A DNA stretch of 33,227 nucleotides from JANYGA01 sp043743145 (GTDB taxonomy: Bacteria > Vulcanimicrobiota > Vulcanimicrobiia > Vulcanimicrobiales > Vulcanimicrobiaceae), in contig JAYTXC010000143.1 of NCBI GenBank assembly GCA_043743145.1, positions 1-33,227 on the forward strand. The letters run 5' to 3'. Shown one piece after another: positions 25,258-33,224 of this stretch. Below the pieces are notes generated by a model, which was not told where the DNA came from, ran no database searches, and worked only from the letters and a program-made list of their open reading frames with translations. Both the position numbers and the translations under genes were made by a program. How positions within the stretch are numbered: position 1 is the first letter of the stretch; each line of letters starts with the position of its first letter.

Positions 25258-27183
25258 GTGATGTCAGAGCGTTCCGAACTCGAGCTCATTTCAGTGCCCG
25301 AACATCACCGTATTCGCGCACATTACCGCCGCGCGATGCCGTGGCTCGAGAAGCACTTTGGCGGGACACCGCTGATCGCCGTGAGTTTTCCCACCGGCTG
25401 GGCCGGAGTTCCCGTCTTTCACAAGTCATTCGATGTATTGCCCACGACGATCGAGACCGTGCTTGTGCAAACATCGACGGGCGTGCATCCGTATGTGAAG
25501 CTCAACGCGCATAACGTGTCGTGGGTGTGCGCGGCGCACTTTGCGGTGGAACTCGATGGTTGGGGGCCCACACTCGACGATCCGGACCGCGTGGCGTTTG
25601 CGCGGCTGGTACTCTCACCACATGGGTCGGTGACCGAAGATGCGGTATTTGCCGGCGCGCATGTCGTGCGTGAATTGTTAAAGGCGGAGGGACTCGATGC
25701 GATCGTCGTGCTCGATGGGTTTCGTGGACTGACGCTTTGGATACCGTTTGCGGATGCGCCGGGATACGATCGCGTCGCACCGTGGCTACATGGGTTTGCG
25801 GCGGGCATCGCGGAAAGCGATTCACAACATTTCACCGTCGCGCCGTTGCGGGCCGATCGCGGCGATCGAATCTATCTCGGCACGAAGTCCAATCATCCGG
25901 GGATGGGAACGCTACTTCCGTACGCGCTGCGCGGCACGCCGTCGCTCGAAGTCTCGTTGCCGGTCGCGTGGAAAGATCTCGGAAAAGTCCGCAACGGGGA
26001 AGTAACCGAGGGCGGGTTTGCGGAGTATCTGCGGCTCTTTGGCGACGTCTTCGCACATGAGCGCACGCGCATCGAGCAGCAGCTCTTTGGCGATCGTGGA
26101 GCGGCCGTACCCGTACGCACCGTGATCGTTACGGCGATGGAGGCCGCGCCGAGGAATTTCATCATCGCGGCGGCGCTTGCGGTGCTTGCCGACGGAAAGA
26201 CGCACGACGCCGATGACATCCTCGCGCAAGGACGCGCGCGCGGGCTTCTTCCCGAGAGCACGACGCGCAAATACGTCTACACGGCGTTGCATGAATATGT
26301 GGTGCGCACGATCGGGGCGGGGCGGTCACCTGAGTTCGTGCAGGTCACGGGAACCGCTTCGTTCCGGTTGAGCGGACCGGTCGATACGTGGCCGGATATC
26401 GTCTTGCCGAATATGCCGCGGTGGATTGCGGATGCGGATGTTGCGTCGTTGACGGAACGATTGCAGACGACCTCGATTGGTGGCGATCCGGCAGCATTTG
26501 AGATCGCGGTGTGCGATGCGTTTGCGGCGCTCGGGTTTGTTGCGACACATCTTGGCGGTGAAGGGCAACCCGATGGGGTCCTCGCGGCGCCACTCGGCGT
26601 GGCGGGGTATCGCGTCACCGTGGAATGCAAAACGGCGAGCCCCGGTGGGATCGTCGCGAATCCGCGGCCGGAAGAGCCAGCGAAGTTTCGCGCGGCAGCG
26701 GAAGCGACGAAATCGATTTTGATTGGACCTGCGTTTGGGAACGACGCCTCACTCGATGATGAATTACGCAAGCACGACGTCGCGCTGTGGACGGTCGACG
26801 ATTTGGTTACCGCCGTCACGCATGCGATCGGTCCCGATGAGCTGCGTCCGGCGATCGAGGCGGGGCGTGTGGAATCGGCGATTCGGTCGCTGCTTTGGGA
26901 GCGGCAACACGTGCGCCGAAAACGCGTGGCGGTTATCGCACAGCGACTCGCACATGCCGTGTGGCAGACACAAGTGATGCTCGCGAAAACCGTTGCGATT
27001 GCGGAGACGCCATCGTTTAGCGAAGATACGCTTTTGGTACTCGCCGATGAAGCACTCGCGAGCGAAGGGGTCGTCGCCGGTGCGCATCTCGATGAAACGC
27101 GAGATGCGATCGTAAGACTCGTGGATCTCGGCGTTTTACGGGCCTATCAAGGCGGGTTTATCGTCGTTGCGCCGCAGGCTTGA
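25258..27183 (+). CDS. Inactive LigD-polymerase-like domain fused to a PD-(D/E)XK nuclease domain
   Basis: 641 residues. Residues about 18-245 follow the LigD primase/polymerase (AEP) fold in order: HYRRAMPWLEKHFGGTPL, then VPVFHKS for the family FFQKH, then AVELDGWGPTLDDPDR for its LELHPW...DDPDRP, then HVVRELLKAEGL, and a closing PYALRGTPSLEVSLPVAW. The active site is gone: the DxD of FDLDP is VLSP (about 118-121), the His of LELHPW is Asp100, the SGGKG Lys is Arg156 and the IFID Asp is Gly208. After a helical or winged-helix linker (about 300-370), a Mrr-like nuclease has Glu415, PDG with Asp439, and VECK with Glu456 and Lys458. A wHTH-like tail ends the protein. ATG 25261 is the alternative start. 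A DNA-end-binding nuclease in repair or defence is my inference. Confidence 0.72.
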   Translation: MMSERSELELISVPEHHRIRAHYRRAMPWLEKHFGGTPLIAVSFPTGWAGVPVFHKSFDVLPTTIETVLVQTSTGVHPYVKLNAHNVSWVCAAHFAVELDGWGPTLDDPDRVAFARLVLSPHGSVTEDAVFAGAHVVRELLKAEGLDAIVVLDGFRGLTLWIPFADAPGYDRVAPWLHGFAAGIAESDSQHFTVAPLRADRGDRIYLGTKSNHPGMGTLLPYALRGTPSLEVSLPVAWKDLGKVRNGEVTEGGFAEYLRLFGDVFAHERTRIEQQLFGDRGAAVPVRTVIVTAMEAAPRNFIIAAALAVLADGKTHDADDILAQGRARGLLPESTTRKYVYTALHEYVVRTIGAGRSPEFVQVTGTASFRLSGPVDTWPDIVLPNMPRWIADADVASLTERLQTTSIGGDPAAFEIAVCDAFAALGFVATHLGGEGQPDGVLAAPLGVAGYRVTVECKTASPGGIVANPRPEEPAKFRAAAEATKSILIGPAFGNDASLDDELRKHDVALWTVDDLVTAVTHAIGPDELRPAIEAGRVESAIRSLLWERQHVRRKRVAVIAQRLAHAVWQTQVMLAKTVAIAETPSFSEDTLLVLADEALASEGVVAGAHLDETRDAIVRLVDLGVLRAYQGGFIVVAPQA

Positions 27184-27185
27184 AC

Positions 27186-27219
27186 GAGCGCCAGCGGCAC
27201 CGCGTTTCGCGGGGCGCTC
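27186..27219. terminator. Hairpin between convergent genes
   Basis: GAGCGCC pairs with GGCGCTC outside, and CCGCG pairs with CGCGG around a TTT loop inside, with a one-sided bulge. It lies between the nuclease-fusion gene and the reductase gene, which converge, and could stop transcription from both sides. There is no T-run, so rho-independent action is uncertain. Confidence 0.4.
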
Positions 27220-27823
27220 AAGCCGGCCGATACATTTGCGCCACGGAGCCCAATAGAAAAGCCTTGGAACTTACGAGTTTGAGCGGCCTCGGCATGGCAA
27301 GGTCGGCGAATATCGAGAGACCTTTGCCGAGCGCAATCGGATGCATCATCAAGGCATACTGGTCGACGAGTCCCTGTACGATGAGACTGCGGGCGAAGCT
27401 GGCTCCGCCATGCGCGATCAGCGGTTTGCCGCTTTGCGCCTTGAGCTTCGTGACCTCTGCGATGAGGTCGCCGCTCGCCACGTAGGCATCTGCCCAACTT
27501 TCACCACCTGGTTGCAACTTCGTAACCGAGCCTGGTTTCGCGTTTACGCGAGCGGCCTCGAGGATCGCGGGTCCTTGGCTTGAGAAGACAGCCTTGGATA
27601 TTTGGTTCATCGCCGGCGCGAACACGTCGGTCGAAGTCGGCCAATACGCGGCCATAGTACGAAACGTGCGACGACCCATCATGTGCAGGCTTGCGTTCGA
27701 AGCAATCTCGACTTTCCAATCCTTCGCTTCTTGGTCGCCGCTGAACATCCACTGCGTCTCGCCATTCGGGCCGCTTACAAAGCCGTCAATCGATATGGAC
27801 ATCGAAAAGATAAGCTCTCTCAT
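27218..27823 (-). CDS. Dihydrofolate-reductase/RibD-family reductase
   Basis: 201 residues. The start has the family strand RELIFSMSISIDGFVSGPNG, followed by HMMGRRTFRTMAAYWP, IAEVTKLKAQSGKPLIAHGG and SLIVQGLVDQYALMMHPIALG. This is the RibD C-terminal/DHFR-like fold that binds NADPH; members range from riboflavin enzymes to uncharacterised reductases (YwjB type). The ATG at 27823 has GGGGAA a few bases upstream; an ATG at 27847 would add eight residues without conservation. It lies 46 bases after the monooxygenase gene on the same strand, so they may be cotranscribed. Confidence 0.87.
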   Translation of the reverse strand: MRELIFSMSISIDGFVSGPNGETQWMFSGDQEAKDWKVEIASNASLHMMGRRTFRTMAAYWPTSTDVFAPAMNQISKAVFSSQGPAILEAARVNAKPGSVTKLQPGGESWADAYVASGDLIAEVTKLKAQSGKPLIAHGGASFARSLIVQGLVDQYALMMHPIALGKGLSIFADLAMPRPLKLVSSKAFLLGSVAQMYRPA

Positions 27824-27869
27824 CAGTTCCCCGTTGCGCTGAGGCATGGGCCATCCCCGTATTTGCGAA

Positions 27870-29417
27870 TTAACCGAAGTTCAGACCTAGCCGCGTCATA
27901 TAGCCTTTGAGCTTGATCGTGCGATCCGCGTGCGCGGCAAGGGCGATATAGCCATCGGGCCGGACGAGATACGCAGCATCTCGCAGAAGACCTACGTTTC
28001 GCGCACCGTTGCTCCATGGTGCGACGTGCAGCATCACGCAAAGCTTCGCACACGCCTCATCGAGCCCAACTTCGGGCCGACCATAGACATGAACTTGCCA
28101 ATCGAGCGACTGTAGCGGCTTAAAATTATCTTCATCGCTATCGTGCGGCTTCATCCACGGCAACCGATCGCCGCCATGGAGACCGGCCTCGCCTTCGCTG
28201 AGCGCACTATCGCGATAGCCGATTGCCGTCTGCGACACCGTGCGAAACGCCTGATGCTTCGTGGCGGGCAAACGCGTCGCGATATTGATGACCGCGGGCA
28301 CCAGCCAGTTGCGAACGAGTTCTCCTTTTAGACCTCCGGAGATGATGGCCTCGAAAGCTCGGTCCGTCGTCGCGACCAGACGCTTTGCAAACGGTAAGCG
28401 CTCAGCCTCGTAGGTATCGAGGATGGCCGGCGATGCGCGACCGCGCATCACATCGGCTAATTTCCAGCCAAGATTGATCGCGTCGCCGATGCCGGTGTTC
28501 ATGCCCTGACCGCCCGTCGGACTATGAATGTGGCCGGCGTCGCCCGCGAGAAACGCGCGCCCCATACGGAGATGCTCGGCGACGCGATGGTGAACGCGAT
28601 ATGTCGAAAACCAGTTTACGTGCTCGACCTTGGCGCCGATCAACGGCTCGACGTCGCCGCGGAGATCGTCGAATGTCACGTCGATCTTCTTCTCCAATAC
28701 GGTTGGGATCAGGCCGATCAGACGTTGCATGCCGCGCGATCTCACCGGCATCATGATTGCGAAACTGTGCTGACCGAGATTGACATGGAGGGCGGTATCG
28801 AAATTGCCCGCGATCTTCACGTCGGCGACATAGAAGAGTTGTTCGTACGTGCCGCCCGCGAAGCCGATGTTGAGCGTCTGACGAACGACGCTCCGCGCGC
28901 CGTCGCACCCAATGAGCCAAGCGATATCGATCGTTTCGGTGACGCCATTCTTGTCGAGCGTCGCGGTCACGCCGTCGACGGTCTGCGTGAAATGCACGAG
29001 CGTCGTTTGCCATTCGATATGAATCGAGAGCAACTTGAGCTTCGCCACGAGGAGACGCTCGTGATCGTCTTGCGGATACGTCAACATGTACGGGTACGGG
29101 CTGATGCCGTCGCCCATGTCGCGTAGTCGGAAGGTCGCCGCCTCATGCTCTTTGCCGTCCAATCCATGTCGCCGCAAATGAACCTGATCGGCGACGATGC
29201 CAGCATTGACGACGTCGTCTGCGAAACCAAATTGCCGGTAGAACTCGAGCGTTCGCGCGTGAACGGCCATGGCACGCGACTGTGTACCGGGGCCACTATT
29301 TGCCGCGACGATGCGAAACGCCACCCCGCGTCGGGCAAGTGAGAGCGCGAGAACTAAGCCCGTTGGACCAGCGCCGACGATCAGAATTTGGGATGTGCCT
29401 GGCTTCGGATCACACAT
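27870..29417 (-). CDS. FAD-dependent aromatic monooxygenase
   Basis: 515 residues, the size of group A flavin hydroxylases with a C-terminal thioredoxin-like domain. The dinucleotide motif ILIVGAGPTGLVLALSLARRG starts at about residue 11. The DG motif is LIGCDGARSVVRQTL, and the GD motif is AFLAGDAGHIHSPTGGQGMNTGIGDA. These enzymes hydroxylate phenols, polyketides or antibiotics using NAD(P)H and oxygen. The C-terminal part (DWQVHVYGRPE, then NVGLLRDAAYLVRPDGYIAL) fits the thioredoxin-like domain. I took ATG 29417, with AAGGA about 11 bases upstream; ATG 29429 is also possible. The substrate is unknown. Confidence 0.9.
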   Translation of the reverse strand: MCDPKPGTSQILIVGAGPTGLVLALSLARRGVAFRIVAANSGPGTQSRAMAVHARTLEFYRQFGFADDVVNAGIVADQVHLRRHGLDGKEHEAATFRLRDMGDGISPYPYMLTYPQDDHERLLVAKLKLLSIHIEWQTTLVHFTQTVDGVTATLDKNGVTETIDIAWLIGCDGARSVVRQTLNIGFAGGTYEQLFYVADVKIAGNFDTALHVNLGQHSFAIMMPVRSRGMQRLIGLIPTVLEKKIDVTFDDLRGDVEPLIGAKVEHVNWFSTYRVHHRVAEHLRMGRAFLAGDAGHIHSPTGGQGMNTGIGDAINLGWKLADVMRGRASPAILDTYEAERLPFAKRLVATTDRAFEAIISGGLKGELVRNWLVPAVINIATRLPATKHQAFRTVSQTAIGYRDSALSEGEAGLHGGDRLPWMKPHDSDEDNFKPLQSLDWQVHVYGRPEVGLDEACAKLCVMLHVAPWSNGARNVGLLRDAAYLVRPDGYIALAAHADRTIKLKGYMTRLGLNFG

Positions 29418-29539
29418 GGCAGAGGACATCCTTGGTTTGCATTCGTCTTGATGTTTGACAGGCGTGATTTCTTCGTTCCTGATGTACACGCCGGGATCAT
29501 GTGGTCGTTGTCGGAGGTCTGGCAGCGCGAGCTTTTTTT

Positions 29540-29692
29540 TCAGGCGCTCCATCCACCGTCGACATCGAGACACACGCCATTGATGTAACTCGCAGCCGGA
29601 CTTGCGAGATAGGCGATTACCTCGGCACCTGACAACGTCGCGACAAAAGCGCGGTTCTCGACGAGGGAGATCGCACCGCGCAATTTATAGTG
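29540..29692 (-). pseudogene. C-terminal fragment of a short-chain dehydrogenase (SDR)
   Basis: The minus strand reads LVENRAFVATLSGAEVIAYL, then ASPAASYINGVCLDVDGGWS and a stop. The phrase YLASPAASYINGxxLxVDGGW is the typical end of SDR enzymes. The nucleotide-binding part and the Tyr-x-x-x-Lys centre are missing, so only the tail remains. It lies upstream of the monooxygenase, with which the intact gene may once have been cotranscribed. Confidence 0.75.
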
Positions 29693-29884
29693 TTGGTCAA
29701 AGCGAAATTCGCGAGATTCACAAGATCAAAGATTCGGGCAATCTTGCGGTCGACTAACCCTGGAATTCGAAAGCGTAAGCCCTTCGCAAGCTTACCGAAC
29801 GTGTCTTGGTTGATTCGGTCGCCAATATCGAAGGCGATGCTCGCCCGACCGGTGTGCAAGCCCGCCAGTTGCTCGACGGATTAG
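29693..29884 (-). other. Unassigned coding-like remnant
   Basis: A minus-strand frame reads SVEQLAGLHTGRASIAFDIG, INQDTFGKLAKGLRFRIPG, then FDLVNLANFALTN before losing sense. It looks like real protein but I cannot name the family, and it has no proper start. It abuts the SDR tail in another frame, so two gene pieces may have been joined by deletion. Confidence 0.4.
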
Positions 29885-30171
29885 CCCCTTGACGGAGTTG
29901 GATGCACGAACGGACTCAAGCCATGCAGGATGGGCCGATAGATGAGTTCTTGCGTGTGGCCGTCGAGCGTCCGATTCTCGATCAGCTCGAGATCAAAGTC
30001 GGATGCGCCTTGGAAGACTGGCTTCTCCGTATGACTAGTAATAACTGGTAAAATTGAAACATGGACGCGGTCGACTAGACCGGCTGCCATCAGCGCCCGG
30101 TTTAACGATAGGCTGCCGTGCGAGCGCAACGGCACATGTGAGGTCTCTTTGAGCCGTGCGACGCTTGTCAC
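29881..30171 (-). pseudogene. C-terminal fragment of a second DHFR/RibD-family reductase
   Basis: 96 residues that match only the last half of the family: RLKETSHVPLRSHGSLSLNR, then LMAAGLVDRVHVSILPVIT, FQGASDFDLELIENRTLDG and QELIYRP. The N-terminal NADPH-binding half is absent, and the sequence upstream (30172-30276) does not supply it. It differs in sequence from the complete reductase at 27218-27823, so it is another paralogue rather than a recent copy. Confidence 0.75.
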
Positions 30172-30276
30172 GCCAAGCGCCTACGTCGAGCGACGAAGGC
30201 TTTCGCGGCGCTACCTGCGTCATCTCGTACCTCGGACGTCATCGCGGGACCGTCGTCGCACGGGCCGGTTCGTCGC

Positions 30277-30588
30277 CTAGCGAGGCGGCGGCGAGATCGC
30301 CTCGACGGCGCTGAAGGTCTCGAGAATTTCATAGGTATGCGATACGTTCGCGGGAACGAGCCACGAGTCTCCGACGCCGAGGGCGATTTTCTGATCCTCG
30401 ATATGCAGGATGGCGCGCCCGCGCAACACGTAGCCGACGGTCTCATAAGAGCGCGTCGTCGCTGGTTTTGCCGCCCCGGGGAGCTCGTCGCGCCACATCC
30501 GCATCGCGCTGCGTTCGCCCGCCACTAAGATGATCTGCCCATCGGCATCGGGAGCGACGCTCGTCGAATCTACCTTTATCGTTTTCAT
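30277..30588 (-). CDS. Small cupin-domain protein
   Basis: 103 residues, a single cupin barrel. The strands ETVGYVLRGRAILHIEDQKI, then LGVGDSWLVPANVSHTYEIL show the two cupin motifs (a turn with G-x-A-x-L, and G-D-x-x-x-V-P-x-x-x-x-H). The His of the second motif is present, whereas the first motif has few histidines, so metal binding is doubtful. Such proteins bind sugars or small ligands or regulate neighbours. It is isolated among gene fragments, and its ATG at 30588 faces a divergent gene 68 bases away. Confidence 0.85.
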   Translation of the reverse strand: MKTIKVDSTSVAPDADGQIILVAGERSAMRMWRDELPGAAKPATTRSYETVGYVLRGRAILHIEDQKIALGVGDSWLVPANVSHTYEILETFSAVEAISPPPR

Positions 30589-30656
30589 GATTGTGCGCTA
30601 TACCCGCCAGAGGTGATCGCGACGCGTTTCGTCGTTCGTTTGGGTAGGCATGTCGC

Positions 30657-31391
30657 ATGATATCAATCATGTTGCTCGTGGCGGTGCTCGCTACGTCGCC
30701 ATCACCAGAACCGCAGGCGACCGGCATAAAGCCGGCGCACCCTGCGAAATCGCATGCCTCGCGGGAGCTTGCGAAACTTGCCCCCGCCGATGAATACTTC
30801 GGGCCGTTACGGATGAGCGGACTCGCGATCCGGATGCGAATCGACGTTCTCGGACGGCGTTACCACGCGCGTTCGGAGAGCGATGACGATCTGCTGCACG
30901 ATGCGGGTGACGTTGAAACAGCTCTCCATGTGTGGTCCGGGCGCTATCCTCTCGATACGTGGTTGGCTCCGACGGCGTTCCACCTCGCCCAGCTCTACGC
31001 TGTGATTCAAACGCCGGTCGCGCGCGCCCGCGCAAACGCGACGTTTCGTTACGTGGACGCGTCGTTTGGAGCGACGCACGACGGCCACCTCGCACGCCTA
31101 CGCATCGCACAGGGCTTTCCGGCGCTACACGTCGAGTCGCCGCTCGCGTCGCCTACACCGGGAACGTCGCCGCTCCCCGATACGCCCACGCCGGCAGTAA
31201 TCGCGTCGCCCGCAACGTCGGGTGCGCCGGTCACGGGCAGTCCGGCTCCGGCCCCCAGCACGACGGCGAGTGCTCCAGGAACACCGTCGCCTTCGCCGCC
31301 GACGCGTCGCTTAAATTTTACCTCGGGCGCGACGACGAATTGCGGGGGAATCGGAAATCGGGCGAACTTACCACAAAGCGCTGGTTTGTAA
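30657..31391 (+). CDS. Exported or membrane-anchored protein with Pro/Ser/Thr-rich tail
   Basis: 244 residues. A short hydrophobic N-terminus (MLLVAVLATS) could be a signal. The middle (about residues 35-150) contains LAIRMRIDVLGRRYHARSES, then WSGRYPLDTWLAPTAFHLAQ and VARARANATFRYVDASFG, without a known domain. The last 80 residues are a Pro/Ala/Ser/Thr low-complexity linker. After about residue 215 the frame may be shifted, since another frame (ending 31459) reads DASLKFYLGRDDELR and looks more protein-like. I do not know its role. Confidence 0.55.
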   Translation: MISIMLLVAVLATSPSPEPQATGIKPAHPAKSHASRELAKLAPADEYFGPLRMSGLAIRMRIDVLGRRYHARSESDDDLLHDAGDVETALHVWSGRYPLDTWLAPTAFHLAQLYAVIQTPVARARANATFRYVDASFGATHDGHLARLRIAQGFPALHVESPLASPTPGTSPLPDTPTPAVIASPATSGAPVTGSPAPAPSTTASAPGTPSPSPPTRRLNFTSGATTNCGGIGNRANLPQSAGL

Positions 31392-31670
31392 ACGAGACGA
31401 CGGCATCGGCGCCATCCGGCAGCATCGGACTCTCGTCTTCACCCGAAGCGATCTTCTGATTCATGAAAACGTACCTGGCCACGTATCCGTCCACACGATG
31501 AGCCGTGCCCTTCGCGTCGTAGAGCGAAACGCTTTGATGTGGTCGCTTTACCGCTATCCGCGTACGACGCCGCGAATTCGACGCGACCGATCCGAGCCTT
31601 CCGTCTCGTCGTTCGGTACGGTTTGGCCTTTACAGATTTCCGAACGGTTTATGAGTCGACGATTTACTTT
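31392..31670. other. Spacer without a recognisable gene
   Basis: Between the Pro-rich exported protein and the membrane-protein remnant, all plus-strand frames look degraded (Arg/Ser-rich, no family). A short alternative end of the preceding gene reaches 31459. I see no repeat or hairpin. Confidence 0.4.
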
Positions 31671-31969
31671 ATGGATGGGTCACTTGGGAGTTCGGCCATC
31701 CCGGTCCCGTTGGCTCGTCGAATTTCATGGGCTGCGATCATTGCCGGCCTTGCAGCTGCCCTCGGCATCGAGCTGCTCCTTAGCCTCCTGGGATCGGGTA
31801 CCGGCTCTTACATGATCTCGGTGGCACGTCTAAAGGTGCCGACCCGCAATGGTTGAATTTGCCCAGTCCGGTTCGGCCGTATGTATGGCGCAAGCGGCGC
31901 AGCGCAGGGGCAAGCGCCATTGCCACGGCTCAACAAAAAGCTAAACAAGTCGCCGACGCGGATGCAGTT
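31671..31969 (+). pseudogene. Membrane-protein remnant cut by the insertion sequence
   Basis: ATG 31671 opens PLARRISWAAIIAGLAAALG, then IELLLSLLGSGTG, a helix that resembles the N-terminus of widespread PhnA-like/TM-repeat membrane proteins. The frame then drifts and stops near 31856. In another frame, a downstream piece reads WRKRRSAGASAIATAQQKAK and QVADADAV, which resembles a later part of the same family, and it stops exactly where the IS begins. The middle has been lost by deletion and the end was taken by the insertion. The family match is from memory and moderate. Confidence 0.45.
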
Positions 31970-32000
31970 TGAGCCTGCACCAGTTTACCGGACACACTAC
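31970..32000 (+). repeat. IS inverted repeat (orfB side)
   Basis: It begins TGAGCCTGCACCAG and ends ACCGGACACACTAC. It pairs with 33194-33224 apart from a few, mostly C/T, changes; the block ACCGGACACAC is identical. It includes the last base of orfB's stop. Confidence 0.92.
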
Positions 32001-32872
32001 TACGCTGCAATCGGCAGCTGCGACTCGAACAGTTCTGGACTCGTATAGTTGAGGGTTGAGTGAAGACGATGGCGGTTGTACCAGGTCTCGATGTAATCGA
32101 AGATCGCGGCCCGTGCAAGTCGGCGCGTCTCCCAAATCGGATCGCCCAGCTCCGCTTTCATGCTACCAAAGAAGCTTTCGACAACCGCGTTATCCCAGCA
32201 TTCGCCCGTTCGGCTCATACTTGCGGTCATGCCGTGTGTAACAAGTAGCCCGCGAAATTCCGCACTCGCATATTGACTGCCGCGGTCAGAATGAAAGATG
32301 AGGCCGTGGCTAGGATTTCGATCTTGCATCGCCGATCGCAGCGCGTCGCTCACGAGTTTGGTTTGCATCGAGGCGCTCATCGACCAACCAACGACCCGCC
32401 GAGAAAACAGATCGATGACGACGGCAAGATAGAGCCAGCCTTCTTTGGTTTGGAGGTACGTAATGTCGCCCGCCCACACGCGATTGGGCCCGCCGATTGC
32501 CTTGACATCAAAGACGCGTGCAAGCACGTTCGGAGCGATCGGGAGGTCGTGCTGCGATTGCGTCGTCATTCGGAATTGTCGTCGGCGAATACCGGCGATT
32601 TGCAGTGATTTCATGAGCCTTGCAACGCGTTTTGGGCCGACGCGATGGCCAAGCTTCGCGAGCTTCGCATGAATGCGCGGTCGCCCGTAGGTGCGACGAC
32701 TCGAATTGTAGACGATCGCAATCTCTGCTGCAAGTTTCACATCTTTGTCGGAACGTGCGCTTAACGGGCGACCGCGCCATTCGTAATAGCCGGCAGCCGA
32801 GACATGCAGGAGTTCGCACATGCGGCGCACGCGATGATTCGTTCTTTGCTCATCGATGAACGCGTATTTCAC
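32000..32872 (-). CDS. IS3-family transposase OrfB (DDE integrase core)
   Basis: 290 residues. An HTH_21-like N-terminus (LLHVSAAGYYEWRGRPLS, then RTYGRPRIHAKL) is followed by the rve integrase core with the DDE triad. The first Asp is in WAGDITYL, the second in IFHSDRGSQYAS, and the Glu in NAVVESFFGSMKAEL. The closing IETWYNRHRLHSTLNYTSP is typical of the IS3/IS150 type. The GTG at 32872 overlaps orfA's stop as GTGA. The protein is normally made as an OrfA-OrfB fusion by -1 frameshifting. Confidence 0.96.
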   Translation of the reverse strand: MKYAFIDEQRTNHRVRRMCELLHVSAAGYYEWRGRPLSARSDKDVKLAAEIAIVYNSSRRTYGRPRIHAKLAKLGHRVGPKRVARLMKSLQIAGIRRRQFRMTTQSQHDLPIAPNVLARVFDVKAIGGPNRVWAGDITYLQTKEGWLYLAVVIDLFSRRVVGWSMSASMQTKLVSDALRSAMQDRNPSHGLIFHSDRGSQYASAEFRGLLVTHGMTASMSRTGECWDNAVVESFFGSMKAELGDPIWETRRLARAAIFDYIETWYNRHRLHSTLNYTSPELFESQLPIAA

Positions 32873-33162
32873 CGAAGCTCTTTCGCAAAGAACGTGCTTG
32901 CTTTTTTTAGGATCTCTCGATCCTCGCGAAGCATCGCGTTCTCGCGCCGGAGCCGACGATTTTCTTCTTCAAGCGAGACGGCTGGATGATTGCCGCCGAG
33001 TTTCTCCTGGTCGCGGTACTTGCGACGCCAGTTCTGCAGCAGCGAAGCGGCAAGCCCAAGTTCCTTGGCAACTTCTGCGAGGGGACGATCGCCCGCCTCT
33101 ACCCGCCGAACCGCGTCAAGCCTGTATTCTTCGCTGAATGTACGACGATCTTTTCTTCCCAT
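32869..33162 (-). CDS. IS3-family OrfA (helix-turn-helix)
   Basis: 97 residues. The transposase-8 HTH motif reads RRTFSEEYRLDAVRRVEAGD, then AEVAKELGLAASLLQNWRRK. A leucine-zipper-like coiled coil follows, LEEENRRLRRENAMLREDRE, and the end is ILKKASTFFAKELR, as in most IS3 OrfA proteins. It binds the IS ends and dimerises. The ATG lies about 60 bases inside the inverted repeat end. Confidence 0.96.
   Translation of the reverse strand: MGRKDRRTFSEEYRLDAVRRVEAGDRPLAEVAKELGLAASLLQNWRRKYRDQEKLGGNHPAVSLEEENRRLRRENAMLREDREILKKASTFFAKELR
32901..32908 (-). promoter_or_regulatory. Programmed -1 frameshift site (A7G)
   Basis: On the minus strand the codons of ILKKA include a run of seven A followed by G. 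A -1 slip here continues as KSKHVLCERASVKYAFIDE without a stop into orfB, which gives the expected OrfAB fusion. Confidence 0.8.
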
Positions 33163-33193
33163 GACACCTCGCGGCCGGTATTCTCCGGCTCAG

Positions 33194-33224
33194 GATGTGT
33201 GTCCGGTGAACCGATACAAGCTCA
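33194..33224 (-). repeat. IS inverted repeat (orfA side)
   Basis: Read on the minus strand it begins TGAGCTTGTATCGG and ends ACCGGACACACATC, the partner of 31970-32000. The promoter for orfA and orfB should lie at or just inside it. Confidence 0.92.

Larger units (their letters stand above)
31970..33224 (-). mobile_element. Complete IS3-family insertion sequence (1255 bp)
   Basis: Two ORFs on the minus strand (orfA and orfB) overlap by four bases and are bounded by inverted repeats of about 31 bp that begin TGAGC at both ends. A GTT lies directly outside each end (31967-31969 and 33225-33227), a three-base target duplication as IS3 elements make. Both ORFs are intact, so the insertion is probably recent and the element may still be active. 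Confidence 0.95.
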
